From Actinomycetota bacterium (GTDB lineage: Bacteria; Actinomycetota; Thermoleophilia; Solirubrobacterales; 70-9): a stretch of 37,747 nt of DNA. Under the pieces are notes generated by a model. It was given only the letters and a program-made list of their open reading frames with translations. It did not search any database and was not told the origin of the DNA. Positions 23,702 through 30,264 of the stretch are shown in pieces. The position numbers and the translations under genes are program-made. Positions within the stretch are counted from its first letter, which is position 1. Each line of letters starts with the position of its first letter. The stretch covers positions 1-37,747 of the forward strand of contig VGBV01000010.1 in the NCBI GenBank assembly GCA_016870325.1. Direction: 5' to 3'.

Positions 23702-24385
23702 GTGAGCGAGATGGTCGAACTGCTGCGTCGGGTGCCGCTGTTCTCCGAGCTCTCCGAGGGCGATCTGGAGCAGATCGCGCGGGTCGCGGTCCCGCGCAGC
23801 TTCCCTCGCCAGACCAGGGTCTTCCACGAGGGCGACCCCGGTGACGCCTGCTACATCGTCCGCAGCGGCGGCTGCCGGGTCACCCGCGAGCATCCCGGCG
23901 GCCGCGCGATCACCCTCGCCAACCTGGGCCCCGGCGCGATCTTCGGCGAGCTGGCGATGCTCGACGGCGAGGCGCGCTCGGCGAGCGTCGAGGCGACCGA
24001 GGACGCCGAGCTGCTCGCCCTCCCCGCCACGGACATGAGAGCCCTGATCCGCTCACAGCCCGCGATGGCCGAGAAGCTCGTGGTGGCGCTGACCCGGCGC
24101 CTGCGCGAGGCGAACGAGCGCATCGCGCGGCAGTCGTTCCAGACGGTCCCCAGCCGCGTCGCCGGCGTGCTCGATCAGTTGCTGTCCGAAGACCGCGCGA
24201 CTCCGGCGATGCGAGACGGCGTCACGATCCGGCTGCGCCAGGCGGACCTGGCTCAGCTCGCCGGGACCTCGCGCGAGAGCGTCAGCCGGTTCCTGGCCAC
24301 GCTCGAGCGGGCCGGCGTCGTCCAGGTCGGCCGTGGCCGGGTGACCGTGCTGGAGCCGGACCGGCTGGGCGCGTACATATTTTGA
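23702..24385 (+). CDS. Crp/Fnr-family transcriptional regulator
   Basis: A 227-residue regulator. Residues about 8-120 form the cyclic-nucleotide-binding beta-roll (LLRRVPLFSELSEGDLEQIARVAVPRSF, VFHEGDPGDACYIVRSGGCRV, GPGAIFGELAMLDGEARSASVEA). The cNMP-contacting G-E-L-A-x-L-x-x-x-x-R-S-A is present, so cAMP or cGMP binding is plausible. A dimerisation helix (AMAEKLVVALTRRLREANERI) leads to a C-terminal winged helix with LRQADLAQLAGTSRESVSRFLATLERAGVVQVGRGRVTVL, the DNA-reading part. No Fnr-type cysteine cluster is seen. The start is GTG, and it sits 28 bases after the nei-like gene in the same direction. Confidence 0.88.
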   Translation: MSEMVELLRRVPLFSELSEGDLEQIARVAVPRSFPRQTRVFHEGDPGDACYIVRSGGCRVTREHPGGRAITLANLGPGAIFGELAMLDGEARSASVEATEDAELLALPATDMRALIRSQPAMAEKLVVALTRRLREANERIARQSFQTVPSRVAGVLDQLLSEDRATPAMRDGVTIRLRQADLAQLAGTSRESVSRFLATLERAGVVQVGRGRVTVLEPDRLGAYIF

Positions 24386-24404
24386 CCCGCCCGCGAACCG
24401 GCTG

Positions 24405-25118
24405 ATGGCCCTGCGCGGCGCGCCCGACTACGAGGCCGAGCGCGCCGAGATGGTCGAGCGCCAGCTGCGGCGCCGGGGGATCCAAGACGAGCGCGTGCTG
24501 GAGGCGATGGGCAGAATGCCGCGCGAGCTGTTCGTGCCCGAGGCGGTGCGGAGGCGCGCCTACGACGACTCGGCGCTGCCGATCGGACGCGAGCAGACGA
24601 TCTCGCAGCCCTGGGTCGTGGCGGCGATCTGCCAGGCGCTGGAGCTGGGCGGCGACGAGCGCATGCTCGAGATCGGGACCGGCTCGGGATACTCGGCCGC
24701 GGTGCTGTCCCTGCTCGCGGGCTCGGTCGTCAGCGTCGAGCGGATCCCCGAGCTGGTCGCCGAGGCGCGGCTCGCCCTGGCCGAGTTCGGCGCCGAGAAC
24801 GTCGAGCTGGTCGAGGGCGACGGCACCCGGGGACATGAACCGAGCGCGCCGTATGACGCGATCGCCGTGCACGCCGCCGGCCCCGAGGCCCCCCGCAGCC
24901 TGCTGGACCAGCTCGCCGACGGCGGGCGCCTGGTGATGCCGGTCGCAACCGGACCGGCGGCGCCGCAGCGCCGCAGACGGCTGCCGCGCTCGGTCGGCAC
25001 CGACATGCTCACCGTCTTCCACCGCGTCGGCCCCGGGGAGTGGAGCCAGGGGACGATCGGCCCCTGCCGTTTCGTGCCGCTGATCGGCGCCGAGGGCTTC
25101 GAGCCGCGCAACAGCTAG
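24405..25118 (+). CDS. pcm: Protein-L-isoaspartate O-methyltransferase-like
   Basis: A 237-residue SAM enzyme of the PCMT family, which repairs isoaspartyl residues in aged proteins. MVERQLRRRGIQDERVLEAMGRMPRELFVPEAVRRRAYDDSALPIGREQTISQPWVVAAICQAL is the characteristic N-terminal region, with the Q-T-I-S-Q-P substrate loop. MLEIGTGSGYSAAVLSLLAGSVVSVERI is SAM motif I. YDAIAVHAAGPEAPRSLLDQLADGGRLVMPV is motif III, where most members have T-A-A; V-H-A-A is a small variation. An Arg-rich patch QRRRRLPR near residue 190 is unusual but in a variable loop. Nineteen bases downstream of the Crp/Fnr gene; the stop lies 8 bases before the ASCH-like gene. Confidence 0.85.
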   Translation: MALRGAPDYEAERAEMVERQLRRRGIQDERVLEAMGRMPRELFVPEAVRRRAYDDSALPIGREQTISQPWVVAAICQALELGGDERMLEIGTGSGYSAAVLSLLAGSVVSVERIPELVAEARLALAEFGAENVELVEGDGTRGHEPSAPYDAIAVHAAGPEAPRSLLDQLADGGRLVMPVATGPAAPQRRRRLPRSVGTDMLTVFHRVGPGEWSQGTIGPCRFVPLIGAEGFEPRNS

Positions 25119-25121
25119 GCT
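25116..25121 (+). promoter_or_regulatory. -10 box inside the pcm stop region
   Basis: TAGGCT includes the pcm stop codon and ends 5 bases before ATG 25127, giving the ASCH-like gene a possible leaderless promoter of its own. Confidence 0.35.
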
Positions 25122-25126
25122 CCACC

Positions 25127-25531
25127 ATGTCCATCGACTTCTACGTCCTCAATTTCTATTCGCCGATCTTCGTCGACCAGCTCAAGCGTGGTCGCAAAAC
25201 CGCCACGATCCGGCTCGGGGACAAGTCCCGCAAGTACAGGCGGGGCCAGGTCGTCTGGATCACCGTCGGCTTCCGCCACAGCCCGCGCGAGAAGATCTTC
25301 GCCGCGGTGATCGACGACGTCGAGGTGAAGAAGCTCGAGGACCTCTCGCCGCGCGACATCCAGCATGACAACCCCGAGTTCCGGCGGCTCGAGGACACGG
25401 TCCAGTTCCTGGAGCAGATCTACACCCGCTCGATCTCGATGGACGACACGGTCACGGTGATCCGCTTCTCGCAGATCGTCGAAAGACCGAGCACGCAGTT
25501 CGGCAACGGGGAGCCTCCTTTCCCGAACTGA
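25127..25531 (+). CDS. ASCH/PUA-like RNA-binding-fold protein
   Basis: A 134-residue protein. It has FYSPIFVDQLKRGRKTATIRLGDKSRKYRRGQVVWITVGFRHSPREKIFAAVIDDVEVKKLEDLSPRDIQHDNPEF. The opening (a substrate-like pocket with K-x-G-x-K-T-A-T-I-R), the G-D-K and the strand V-V-W-I-T-V match the ASCH beta-barrel, a relative of the PUA RNA-binding fold. Such proteins may bind RNA or hydrolyse modified nucleosides; which is not clear. The last 13 residues (STQFGNGEPPFPN) do not look like part of the domain and are encoded by a hairpin element (25496-25530) that includes the stop codon. Confidence 0.72.
   Translation: MSIDFYVLNFYSPIFVDQLKRGRKTATIRLGDKSRKYRRGQVVWITVGFRHSPREKIFAAVIDDVEVKKLEDLSPRDIQHDNPEFRRLEDTVQFLEQIYTRSISMDDTVTVIRFSQIVERPSTQFGNGEPPFPN
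25496..25530. repeat. Hairpin covering the C-terminus and stop of the ASCH-like gene
   Basis: CAGTTCGG (25496-25503) pairs perfectly with CCGAACTG (25523-25530) around a 19-base loop. The right arm contains the first two bases of the TGA stop. It may be a terminator or a small palindromic insertion. Confidence 0.5.
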
Positions 25532-25578
25532 GGCGACGCGCCGCGACGGCGGCTCTTGAGGTTTGGGGGGAGAAGCGA

Positions 25579-26052
25579 ATGGCCGAGTACCGATTCCTCA
25601 CGACCTGGCTCCTGGAGGCCGAGCGCGAGCGGGTCTGGGACGCCATCTACGAGTCCGAGCGCTGGCCCGAGTGGTGGCGCGGCGTGCTCGAGACCGAGCG
25701 GCTGACCGCGGGCGAGGAGGACGGCCTCGGCCAGGTGGGGCGCTACGTGTGGCGCTCGAAGCTGCCCTACAAGCTCGAGTTCACGATGCGGACCACAGCC
25801 GTCGAGAGGCCCTTCCTGCTGGAGGGCGAGGCGAGCGGGGAGCTCGCCGGGGTCGGGCGCTGGCGCTTCTTCGAGCAGGGCGGGGTGACCGCCGCGGTCT
25901 ATGAGTGGAACGTGCACACGACGCGGGCCTGGATGAACCTGATGACCCCGTTCGCGCGGCCGCTGTTCGCGCTCAACCATGACTGCGTGATGCGGAACGG
26001 CGGCGAGGGGCTGGCGAAGCTGCTCGGTGTGCGGCTGCTGGCCCTCGACTGA
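25579..26052 (+). CDS. SRPBCC (START/Bet v1-like) family protein
   Basis: A 157-residue helix-grip protein. MAEYRFLTTWLLEAERERVWDAIYESERWPEWWRGVLETERL is the standard SRPBCC opening, with W-P-E-W-W marking the first strand-helix junction. GRYVWRSKLPYKLEFTMRTTAVERPFLLEGEASGELAGVGRWRFFEQGGVTAAVYEWNV follows, and a long C-terminal helix (ALNHDCVMRNGGEGLAKLLG) closes the hydrophobic pocket. It probably binds a lipid, polyketide or other apolar ligand. GGGGGAG about 7 bases before ATG 25579 is a strong ribosome site. It is the last gene of the run starting at lhr and precedes groES by about 145 bases. Confidence 0.82.
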   Translation: MAEYRFLTTWLLEAERERVWDAIYESERWPEWWRGVLETERLTAGEEDGLGQVGRYVWRSKLPYKLEFTMRTTAVERPFLLEGEASGELAGVGRWRFFEQGGVTAAVYEWNVHTTRAWMNLMTPFARPLFALNHDCVMRNGGEGLAKLLGVRLLALD

Positions 26053-26104
26053 GCTCCCGCCCGGGGGTCTCGGTTCGGCAACGTCCGTGCGCGCGGCGAC
26101 CAGC

Positions 26105-26110
26105 TACAAT
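26105..26110 (+). promoter_or_regulatory. -10 box of the groESL promoter
   Basis: TACAAT lies 8 bases upstream of the CIRCE operator, so transcription would begin at its left edge. No good -35 hexamer is evident. Confidence 0.55.
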
Positions 26111-26118
26111 CGCCGCGT

Positions 26119-26145
26119 CTGGCACTCTCAATGTCAGAGTGCCAA
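26119..26145. promoter_or_regulatory. CIRCE operator (HrcA-binding inverted repeat)
   Basis: CTGGCACTC, 9 bases (TCAATGTCA), GAGTGCCAA. This matches the CIRCE form TTAGCACTC-N9-GAGTGCTAA with compensating changes in both arms (GGCACTC/GAGTGCC), so the dyad is intact. HrcA should repress groESL here and release it on heat shock. The hrcA gene is not in the window. Confidence 0.9.
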
Positions 26146-26196
26146 GCTGATCCCAACTTCGCAAACACGGAGAAGTCCGCAGATGGAGGTATGCAA

Positions 26197-26484
26197 ATGA
26201 AGCTGAAGCCACTCGGCGATCGCCTGATCGTCCAGGCGTCCGAGGAGGACGAGGTGACCGCAAGCGGCATCGTCCTTCCCGACACCGCCAAGGAGAAGCC
26301 CCAGAAGGGCAAGGTGCTCGCCGTCGGCGACGGCGCCATCCAGGAGGACGGCAGCCGCCGCCCGCTGGACGTCAAGGAGGGGGACGAGGTCCTCTACTCC
26401 AAGTACGGCGGCACCGAGATCACCGTCGAAGGTGACGAGCTGCTGGTGCTCCGCGAGTCCGACGTGCTGGCCAAGGTCGGCTAG
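26197..26484 (+). CDS. groES: Co-chaperonin GroES
   Basis: A 95-residue GroES that caps the GroEL cavity. [46 protein letters not shown] shows the conserved opening, mobile loop (around S-G-I-V-L-P) and the G-K-V-L-A-V-G strand. [33 protein letters not shown] is the usual C-terminal half. ATG 26197 is chosen over ATG 26191 because GGAGG (26185-26189) is 7 bases from the former but only 1 from the latter. CIRCE lies 51 bases upstream, and groEL begins 40 bases after the stop. Confidence 0.95.
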   Translation: MKLKPLGDRLIVQASEEDEVTASGIVLPDTAKEKPQKGKVLAVGDGAIQEDGSRRPLDVKEGDEVLYSKYGGTEITVEGDELLVLRESDVLAKVG

Positions 26485-26524
26485 GACCCGCCCACAACCT
26501 TAAGAACCAAGGAGGAAGCGAAAG

Positions 26525-28162
26525 ATGGCTCACAAGGAGTTGAAGTACGACGAGGCGGCGCGCGGCGCTTTGCAGGCCGGCGTCGACTCCGTCGCCAACG
26601 CGGTCAAGGTGACCCTTGGCCCCAAGGGGCGCTACGTCGTTCTCGACAAGAAGTTCGGCGCGCCCACCATAACCAACGACGGCGTCACCATCGCCCGCGA
26701 GATCGAGGTCGAGGACGTCTTCGAGAACCAGGGCGCCCAGCTCGTGCGCGAGGTCGCCACGGCGACCAACGACGTCGCGGGTGACGGCACCACGACCGCG
26801 ACCCTGCTGGCGCAGACGATCGTCCGCCACGGGCTCAAGAACGTCGCCGCCGGCGCCAACCCCCTGGGGCTGCGCAGCGGCATCGAGAAGGCCGTGAACC
26901 AGGTCGTCGACAACCTGCTCGAGAAGCAGTCGAAGGACGTCGGCGGCAAGGAGCAGATCGCCCGCGTCGCAGCGATCTCGGCGGCTGACGAGGAGATCGG
27001 CAACATCATCGCCGACGCCATCGACAAGGTCGGCAAGGACGGCGTGGTCAACGTCGAGGAGGGCCAGACCTTCGGGATGGAGCTGGAGTTCACCGAGGGC
27101 ATGCAGTTCGACAAGGGCTACATCTCGCCCTACATGGTCACCGACCAGGACCGCATGGAGGCGGTGCTGGAGGATCCCTACATCCTCATCGCCAACCAGA
27201 AGATCGGCTCGGTCCGTGACCTGCTGCCGGTGCTGGAGCAGGTGATGCAGGGCGGCAAGTCGCTGGTGATCATCGCCGAGGACGTCGAGGGCGAGGCTCT
27301 CGCGACCCTGGTGGTCAACAAGCTCCGCGGCACCTTCACCGGCGTCGCGGTCAAGGCCCCCGGGTTCGGCGACCGCCGTAAGCGGATGCTCGAGGACATC
27401 GGCATCCTCACCGGCGGCGAGGTGATCACCGAGGAGATGGGCCTGAAGCTCGAGAACACCACCGTCGAGCAGCTGGGCAAGGCGCGCCGCGTCGTCGTCT
27501 CCAAGGACAACACCACGATCATCGATGGCGGCGGCGAGGCCGACGCGATCAAGGGCCGCATCAAGCAGATCAAGTCCGAGGTCGAGTCCACCGACTCCGA
27601 CTTCGACCGCGAGAAGCTGCAGGAGCGGCTGGCGAAGCTCGCCGGCGGCGTCGCGGTGGTCAAGGTCGGCGCTGCCACCGAGACCGAGATGAAGGAGAAG
27701 AAGCACCGCGTCGAGGACGCGCTGCAGGCCACCCGCGCGGCCCTCGAGGAGGGCATCGTGCCGGGCGGCGGCGTGGCGCTGCTGAACGCACAGGACGCGG
27801 TCGACCTCGACTCCTACGACGACGATGACGAGCGCACCGGCGCCACCATCATCAAGCGCTCGCTCGAGGAGCCGATCCGGCAGATCGCCGAGAACTCGGG
27901 CTTCGAGGGCTCGGTCGTGATCGAGAAGATCCGCGGGCTGAAGCCCGGCGAGGGCCTGAACGCCTCCGACGGCGAGTACGGCGACCTGATCGCCGCGGGC
28001 GTCATCGACCCGACCATGGTCACCCGCTCGGCGCTGCAGAACGCGGCATCGATCGGCAAGAACATCCTCACCACCGAGGCGATCGTCGCCGAGCCGCCCG
28101 AGAAGGACGGCGCCGGCGGCATGCCCGGTGGCGGCATGCCCGACATGGGCGGGATGATGTAG
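26525..28162 (+). CDS. groEL: 60-kDa chaperonin GroEL
   Basis: A 545-residue chaperonin subunit of normal length. It has [36 protein letters not shown], then [19 protein letters not shown] with the ATP-site [48 protein letters not shown], and the flexible GGM-repeat tail ([15 protein letters not shown]), which marks the folding-type GroEL. A strong AGGAGG lies about 9 bases before the ATG. It is co-transcribed with groES under CIRCE/HrcA control, and a long GC hairpin terminates the operon. Many actinobacteria also carry a second, groES-less groEL, which is not in this window. Confidence 0.97.
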   Translation: MAHKELKYDEAARGALQAGVDSVANAVKVTLGPKGRYVVLDKKFGAPTITNDGVTIAREIEVEDVFENQGAQLVREVATATNDVAGDGTTTATLLAQTIVRHGLKNVAAGANPLGLRSGIEKAVNQVVDNLLEKQSKDVGGKEQIARVAAISAADEEIGNIIADAIDKVGKDGVVNVEEGQTFGMELEFTEGMQFDKGYISPYMVTDQDRMEAVLEDPYILIANQKIGSVRDLLPVLEQVMQGGKSLVIIAEDVEGEALATLVVNKLRGTFTGVAVKAPGFGDRRKRMLEDIGILTGGEVITEEMGLKLENTTVEQLGKARRVVVSKDNTTIIDGGGEADAIKGRIKQIKSEVESTDSDFDREKLQERLAKLAGGVAVVKVGAATETEMKEKKHRVEDALQATRAALEEGIVPGGGVALLNAQDAVDLDSYDDDDERTGATIIKRSLEEPIRQIAENSGFEGSVVIEKIRGLKPGEGLNASDGEYGDLIAAGVIDPTMVTRSALQNAASIGKNILTTEAIVAEPPEKDGAGGMPGGGMPDMGGMM

Positions 28163-28197
28163 CGACTACGCTTGCCTGAACAGGCGAGTGGTTTCAA

Positions 28198-28222
28198 GGG
28201 GGCCCGGCAATGCCGGGCCCCC
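28198..28222 (+). terminator. groESL terminator hairpin
   Basis: GGGGGCCCGGC, loop AAT, GCCGGGCCCCC: an 11-bp perfect stem followed by TGTCGTT. It lies 36 bases after groEL and before the convergent epimerase gene, so it may serve both strands. Confidence 0.8.
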
Positions 28223-28235
28223 TGTCGTTGGGGCC

Positions 28236-29141
28236 TCAGGCGCCGAGCACGTCGGCCATCGCGCGCGGCTCGACGCCGAAGCGCTTGGCGTCGGCGGGGC
28301 CGCGCTCGGTGGTCATCGGGACCTCCATCAGCTCGGCCTCCTCCCAGGTGGCGAAGACCGAGGGTCCGCTCAGCAGCTGCAGGCCGCGCAGGCCCGCGCG
28401 CACGAGCGGGACAGGCACGTGCACCAGCGGCCGCTCGCGGCCGCTCGCCTCTAGCACCTGCTCGACGATGCCGTCGTAGCTGAGCGTCTGGGGGCCGGCC
28501 AGCTCGAAGCGGGGACCGGGTGGTCGCGCGCCGTTGGCGGTCCCGGCGTCAGCGGCCCCGTCCTCGAGGGAGGCGGCCACGCAGCGCGCCACGTCGCGCG
28601 CCCAGATCGGCTGGTATCGCGCGCGGCCCGAACCCGAGACCGGGATCGCCGGCAGGCTCGAGAAGCGCCGCAGCAGCGTGATCCAGGGGTCGCCCGGCGC
28701 GTAGACGATCGAGGGGGCGAAGACCGTGGTCTCGAGCGGCGCCTCGCGCACGGCGTGCTCGGCCAGAGCCTTGGCGCGGAAGAAGCGCGTGCGCTGGAAG
28801 TCGGTCGCCCCGATCGCCGAGAAGAAGACGAAGCGCTCGACGCCGGCGCGCTCGGCCGAGCGCAGCAGCCGCGCGGTGGCGAGCCCGTTCAGCTCCTCGA
28901 TCGAGCCGCCGGGCTGGTCGCGGATCGTCGCGGCCAGGTGGATGACGGTTTCCACGCCGCGCATCGCGTGCCGCATCGAGAACGGGTCGGCCAGGTCGCC
29001 GAGCGAGATCTGGACGTTGACACGGTCGGGCCCGAGCCGGCGCGGCTCGCGCACCAGCACCCGCACGTCGTGCCCGGATGCGAGCAGCAGCGGCAGCAAC
29101 TCGCCGCCCACGACCCCCGTCGCGCCCGTCATCAGGATCAT
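28236..29141 (-). CDS. NAD(P)-binding epimerase/NmrA-type (atypical SDR) protein
   Basis: A 301-residue atypical short-chain dehydrogenase resembling the NDUFA9-like group. MILMTGATGVVGGELLPLLLASGHDVRVLVREPRRL holds the Rossmann glycine motif and the NADP-type Arg. VETVIHLAATIRD and RFVFFSAIGATDFQRTRFFRAKALAEHAVRE follow; the latter has no Y-x-x-x-K, so reductase activity is doubtful. FELAGPQTLSYDGIVEQVLEASGR is typical of the C-terminal half. ATG 29141 is chosen because TACCCT ends 7 bases upstream; a GTG at 29159 would add 6 residues. Residues about 200-215 (around GTANGARPPGP) look like an insertion encoded by a hairpin. Confidence 0.8.
   Translation of the reverse strand: MILMTGATGVVGGELLPLLLASGHDVRVLVREPRRLGPDRVNVQISLGDLADPFSMRHAMRGVETVIHLAATIRDQPGGSIEELNGLATARLLRSAERAGVERFVFFSAIGATDFQRTRFFRAKALAEHAVREAPLETTVFAPSIVYAPGDPWITLLRRFSSLPAIPVSGSGRARYQPIWARDVARCVAASLEDGAADAGTANGARPPGPRFELAGPQTLSYDGIVEQVLEASGRERPLVHVPVPLVRAGLRGLQLLSGPSVFATWEEAELMEVPMTTERGPADAKRFGVEPRAMADVLGA
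28512..28544. repeat. Hairpin at an apparent in-frame insertion in the epimerase gene
   Basis: GGGACC (28512-28517) pairs with GGTCCC (28539-28544) around 21 bases that contain an inner GCC-GTT-GGC mini-hairpin (28530-28538). The design, an outer stem with a loop of about 20 bases and a 3-bp inner hairpin, resembles copies A and B, but the loop sequence differs. Confidence 0.35.
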
Positions 29142-29148
29142 GCGAACC

Positions 29149-29154
29149 AGGGTA
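29149..29154 (-). promoter_or_regulatory. -10 box of the epimerase gene
   Basis: TACCCT on the minus strand, 7 bases before the start at 29141 (leaderless spacing). Confidence 0.4.
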
Positions 29155-29193
29155 TCCACAGCCGCTGACCGGACCCTCGCCGCCCGGCTCGCC

Positions 29194-29199
29194 TAGAAT
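29194..29199 (+). promoter_or_regulatory. -10 box of the ferredoxin gene
   Basis: TAGAAT in the divergent region. The -35 is unclear (CTGACC lies slightly too far upstream). It implies a leader of about 75 bases that contains the hairpin at 29210-29231. Confidence 0.4.
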
Positions 29200-29209
29200 G
29201 TGCCCTCAC

Positions 29210-29231
29210 GCGGCGCCCTCCAGGGCGCCGC
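29210..29231 (+). promoter_or_regulatory. Hairpin in the ferredoxin mRNA leader
   Basis: GCGGCGCCCT pairs perfectly with AGGGCGCCGC around a 2-base centre. It would fold at the 5' end of the ferredoxin mRNA, where it could protect the message or act as an attenuator. Confidence 0.4.
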
Positions 29232-29278
29232 AAGCGCAATCGAGGCCGGTCGAACGAGGCCGCAGAAAGGGAAGCTCA

Positions 29279-29545
29279 GTGGCATACGTCATCGCGGAGC
29301 CCTGCATCGGCGAGAAGGACAACTCCTGTGTCGAGGTCTGCCCGGTGGACTGCATCCACCCGACCCCCGACGAGCCCGACTACGACGCCTCTGAGCAGCT
29401 CTTCATCGACCCTGACGAGTGCATCGACTGCGACGCCTGCGTCGAGGCCTGCCCCGTGGACGCCTGCTTCGCCGAGGACCAGCTCCCGGCCGAGTGGGCG
29501 AAGTACACGGCGATCAACGCCGACTACTACAAGTCCAAGTCCTAG
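29279..29545 (+). CDS. fdxA: Seven-iron (3Fe-4S/4Fe-4S) ferredoxin, FdxA type
   Basis: An 88-residue ferredoxin. C9-x7-C17-x3-C21-P and C48-x2-C51-x2-C54-x3-C58-P give the ligand pattern of seven-iron ferredoxins: C9, C17 and C58 for the 3Fe-4S cluster, and C21, C48, C51 and C54 for the 4Fe-4S cluster. AYVIAEPCIGEKDNSCVEVCPVDCI and the ending EWAKYTAINADYY match actinobacterial FdxA, but the protein lacks the usual further C-terminal extension of about 20 residues. It carries electrons for cytoplasmic redox enzymes. GTG 29279 is set by AAAGGGA upstream; the open frame before it has no ferredoxin character. The stop shares a CTAG with the stop of the convergent gene. Confidence 0.92.
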   Translation: MAYVIAEPCIGEKDNSCVEVCPVDCIHPTPDEPDYDASEQLFIDPDECIDCDACVEACPVDACFAEDQLPAEWAKYTAINADYYKSKS

Positions 29546-30111
29546 CGCCAGATCTCGTTGACAGCGCGCTGGGTCGCGTCAGCGCCATTGGGGTCCGTTC
29601 CACCCCAGATGAAGGCACTAGGAGCGCCGAGTGGGTAGCCGAAGAGGAAGAGCCGACCGGGGCACGAGTAGTTGAGGCGGCCGTACTGGGTGCCGGTTGT
29701 CGCCCCAGAGGCCCAAGTGCAGCGTAAGCCCTCCACGACCAAAGCCCAGGGATTGGGCTTGCCGGCGCCGTGACTCTTGAGCTTCCTCTTGACGGTGAGC
29801 AGCACAGCGGTCCTGCGCCACGGCGATCCGACGCAAACGAGAACACGCCTACTCCTTGGCTTCTTGAAGCAGGGATCGAGCAGGAACTTCTTGCCGACAC
29901 AACGGTAGGTATCGATCCGAGGGTTGCTGAACGAGCCGAAGAAGCAGCGACCCTGCTGGCGGTTGACCTTGAGCGATCCCTTGACCTTGCCCTCGGCCGT
30001 GAAGGGGAAATAGCGGTAGGTTGCCGTCTGGCCGCCCGCTGCAGCGGGCAGCAGACCGAGGGCCGCCGCCATGGCCAGCGCCACGAAGCCTCCCTTGAAC
30101 CCGCGCCTCAC
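29542..30111 (-). CDS. Secreted cysteine-rich protein of unknown function
   Basis: A 189-residue protein with a clear signal peptide (MRRGFKGGFVALAMAAALGLLPAAAGGQ). The mature part has six cysteines spaced as likely disulfides: GRCFFGSFSNPRIDTYRCVGKKFLLDPCFKKP, VLVCVGSPW, LRCTWASG, and LNYSCPGRLFLFG. The R-C-W/F ... Y-R-C ... D-P-C-F ... V-C ... P-W ... C ... N-Y-x-C layout recurs in small exported actinobacterial proteins that have no assigned role, often encoded near conserved housekeeping genes. The start is GTG/ATG-like at 30111, followed by a typical basic n-region. Convergent with fdxA, sharing the CTAG stop. Confidence 0.72.
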   Translation of the reverse strand: MRRGFKGGFVALAMAAALGLLPAAAGGQTATYRYFPFTAEGKVKGSLKVNRQQGRCFFGSFSNPRIDTYRCVGKKFLLDPCFKKPRSRRVLVCVGSPWRRTAVLLTVKRKLKSHGAGKPNPWALVVEGLRCTWASGATTGTQYGRLNYSCPGRLFLFGYPLGAPSAFIWGGTDPNGADATQRAVNEIWR

Positions 30112-30204
30112 CCATCCGACGCTAGACCCCAGGCACGTTCGCCGTCAAGTTCGACGGCCTGGACAGCCCGGATGAGACTGACACGCGAGCAGGGAGGCGA
30201 ATGT

Positions 30205-30235
30205 CGACTTGTGGTGCCATAGACCCCACAAGTCG
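30205..30235 (-). terminator. Hairpin downstream of mrp
   Basis: CGACTTGTGG (30205-30214) pairs perfectly with CCACAAGTCG (30226-30235), with an 11-base loop. It lies 30 bases past the mrp stop in the direction of transcription. There is no T-run. Confidence 0.5.
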
Positions 30236-30264
30236 CCACTGAACGCCTGGACCCTCGCCGCTCG

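Noticed and set aside
26131-26196. Extended GroES start
   Set aside because: It would place the start codon inside the CIRCE operator; the GGAGG site and family length support 26197.
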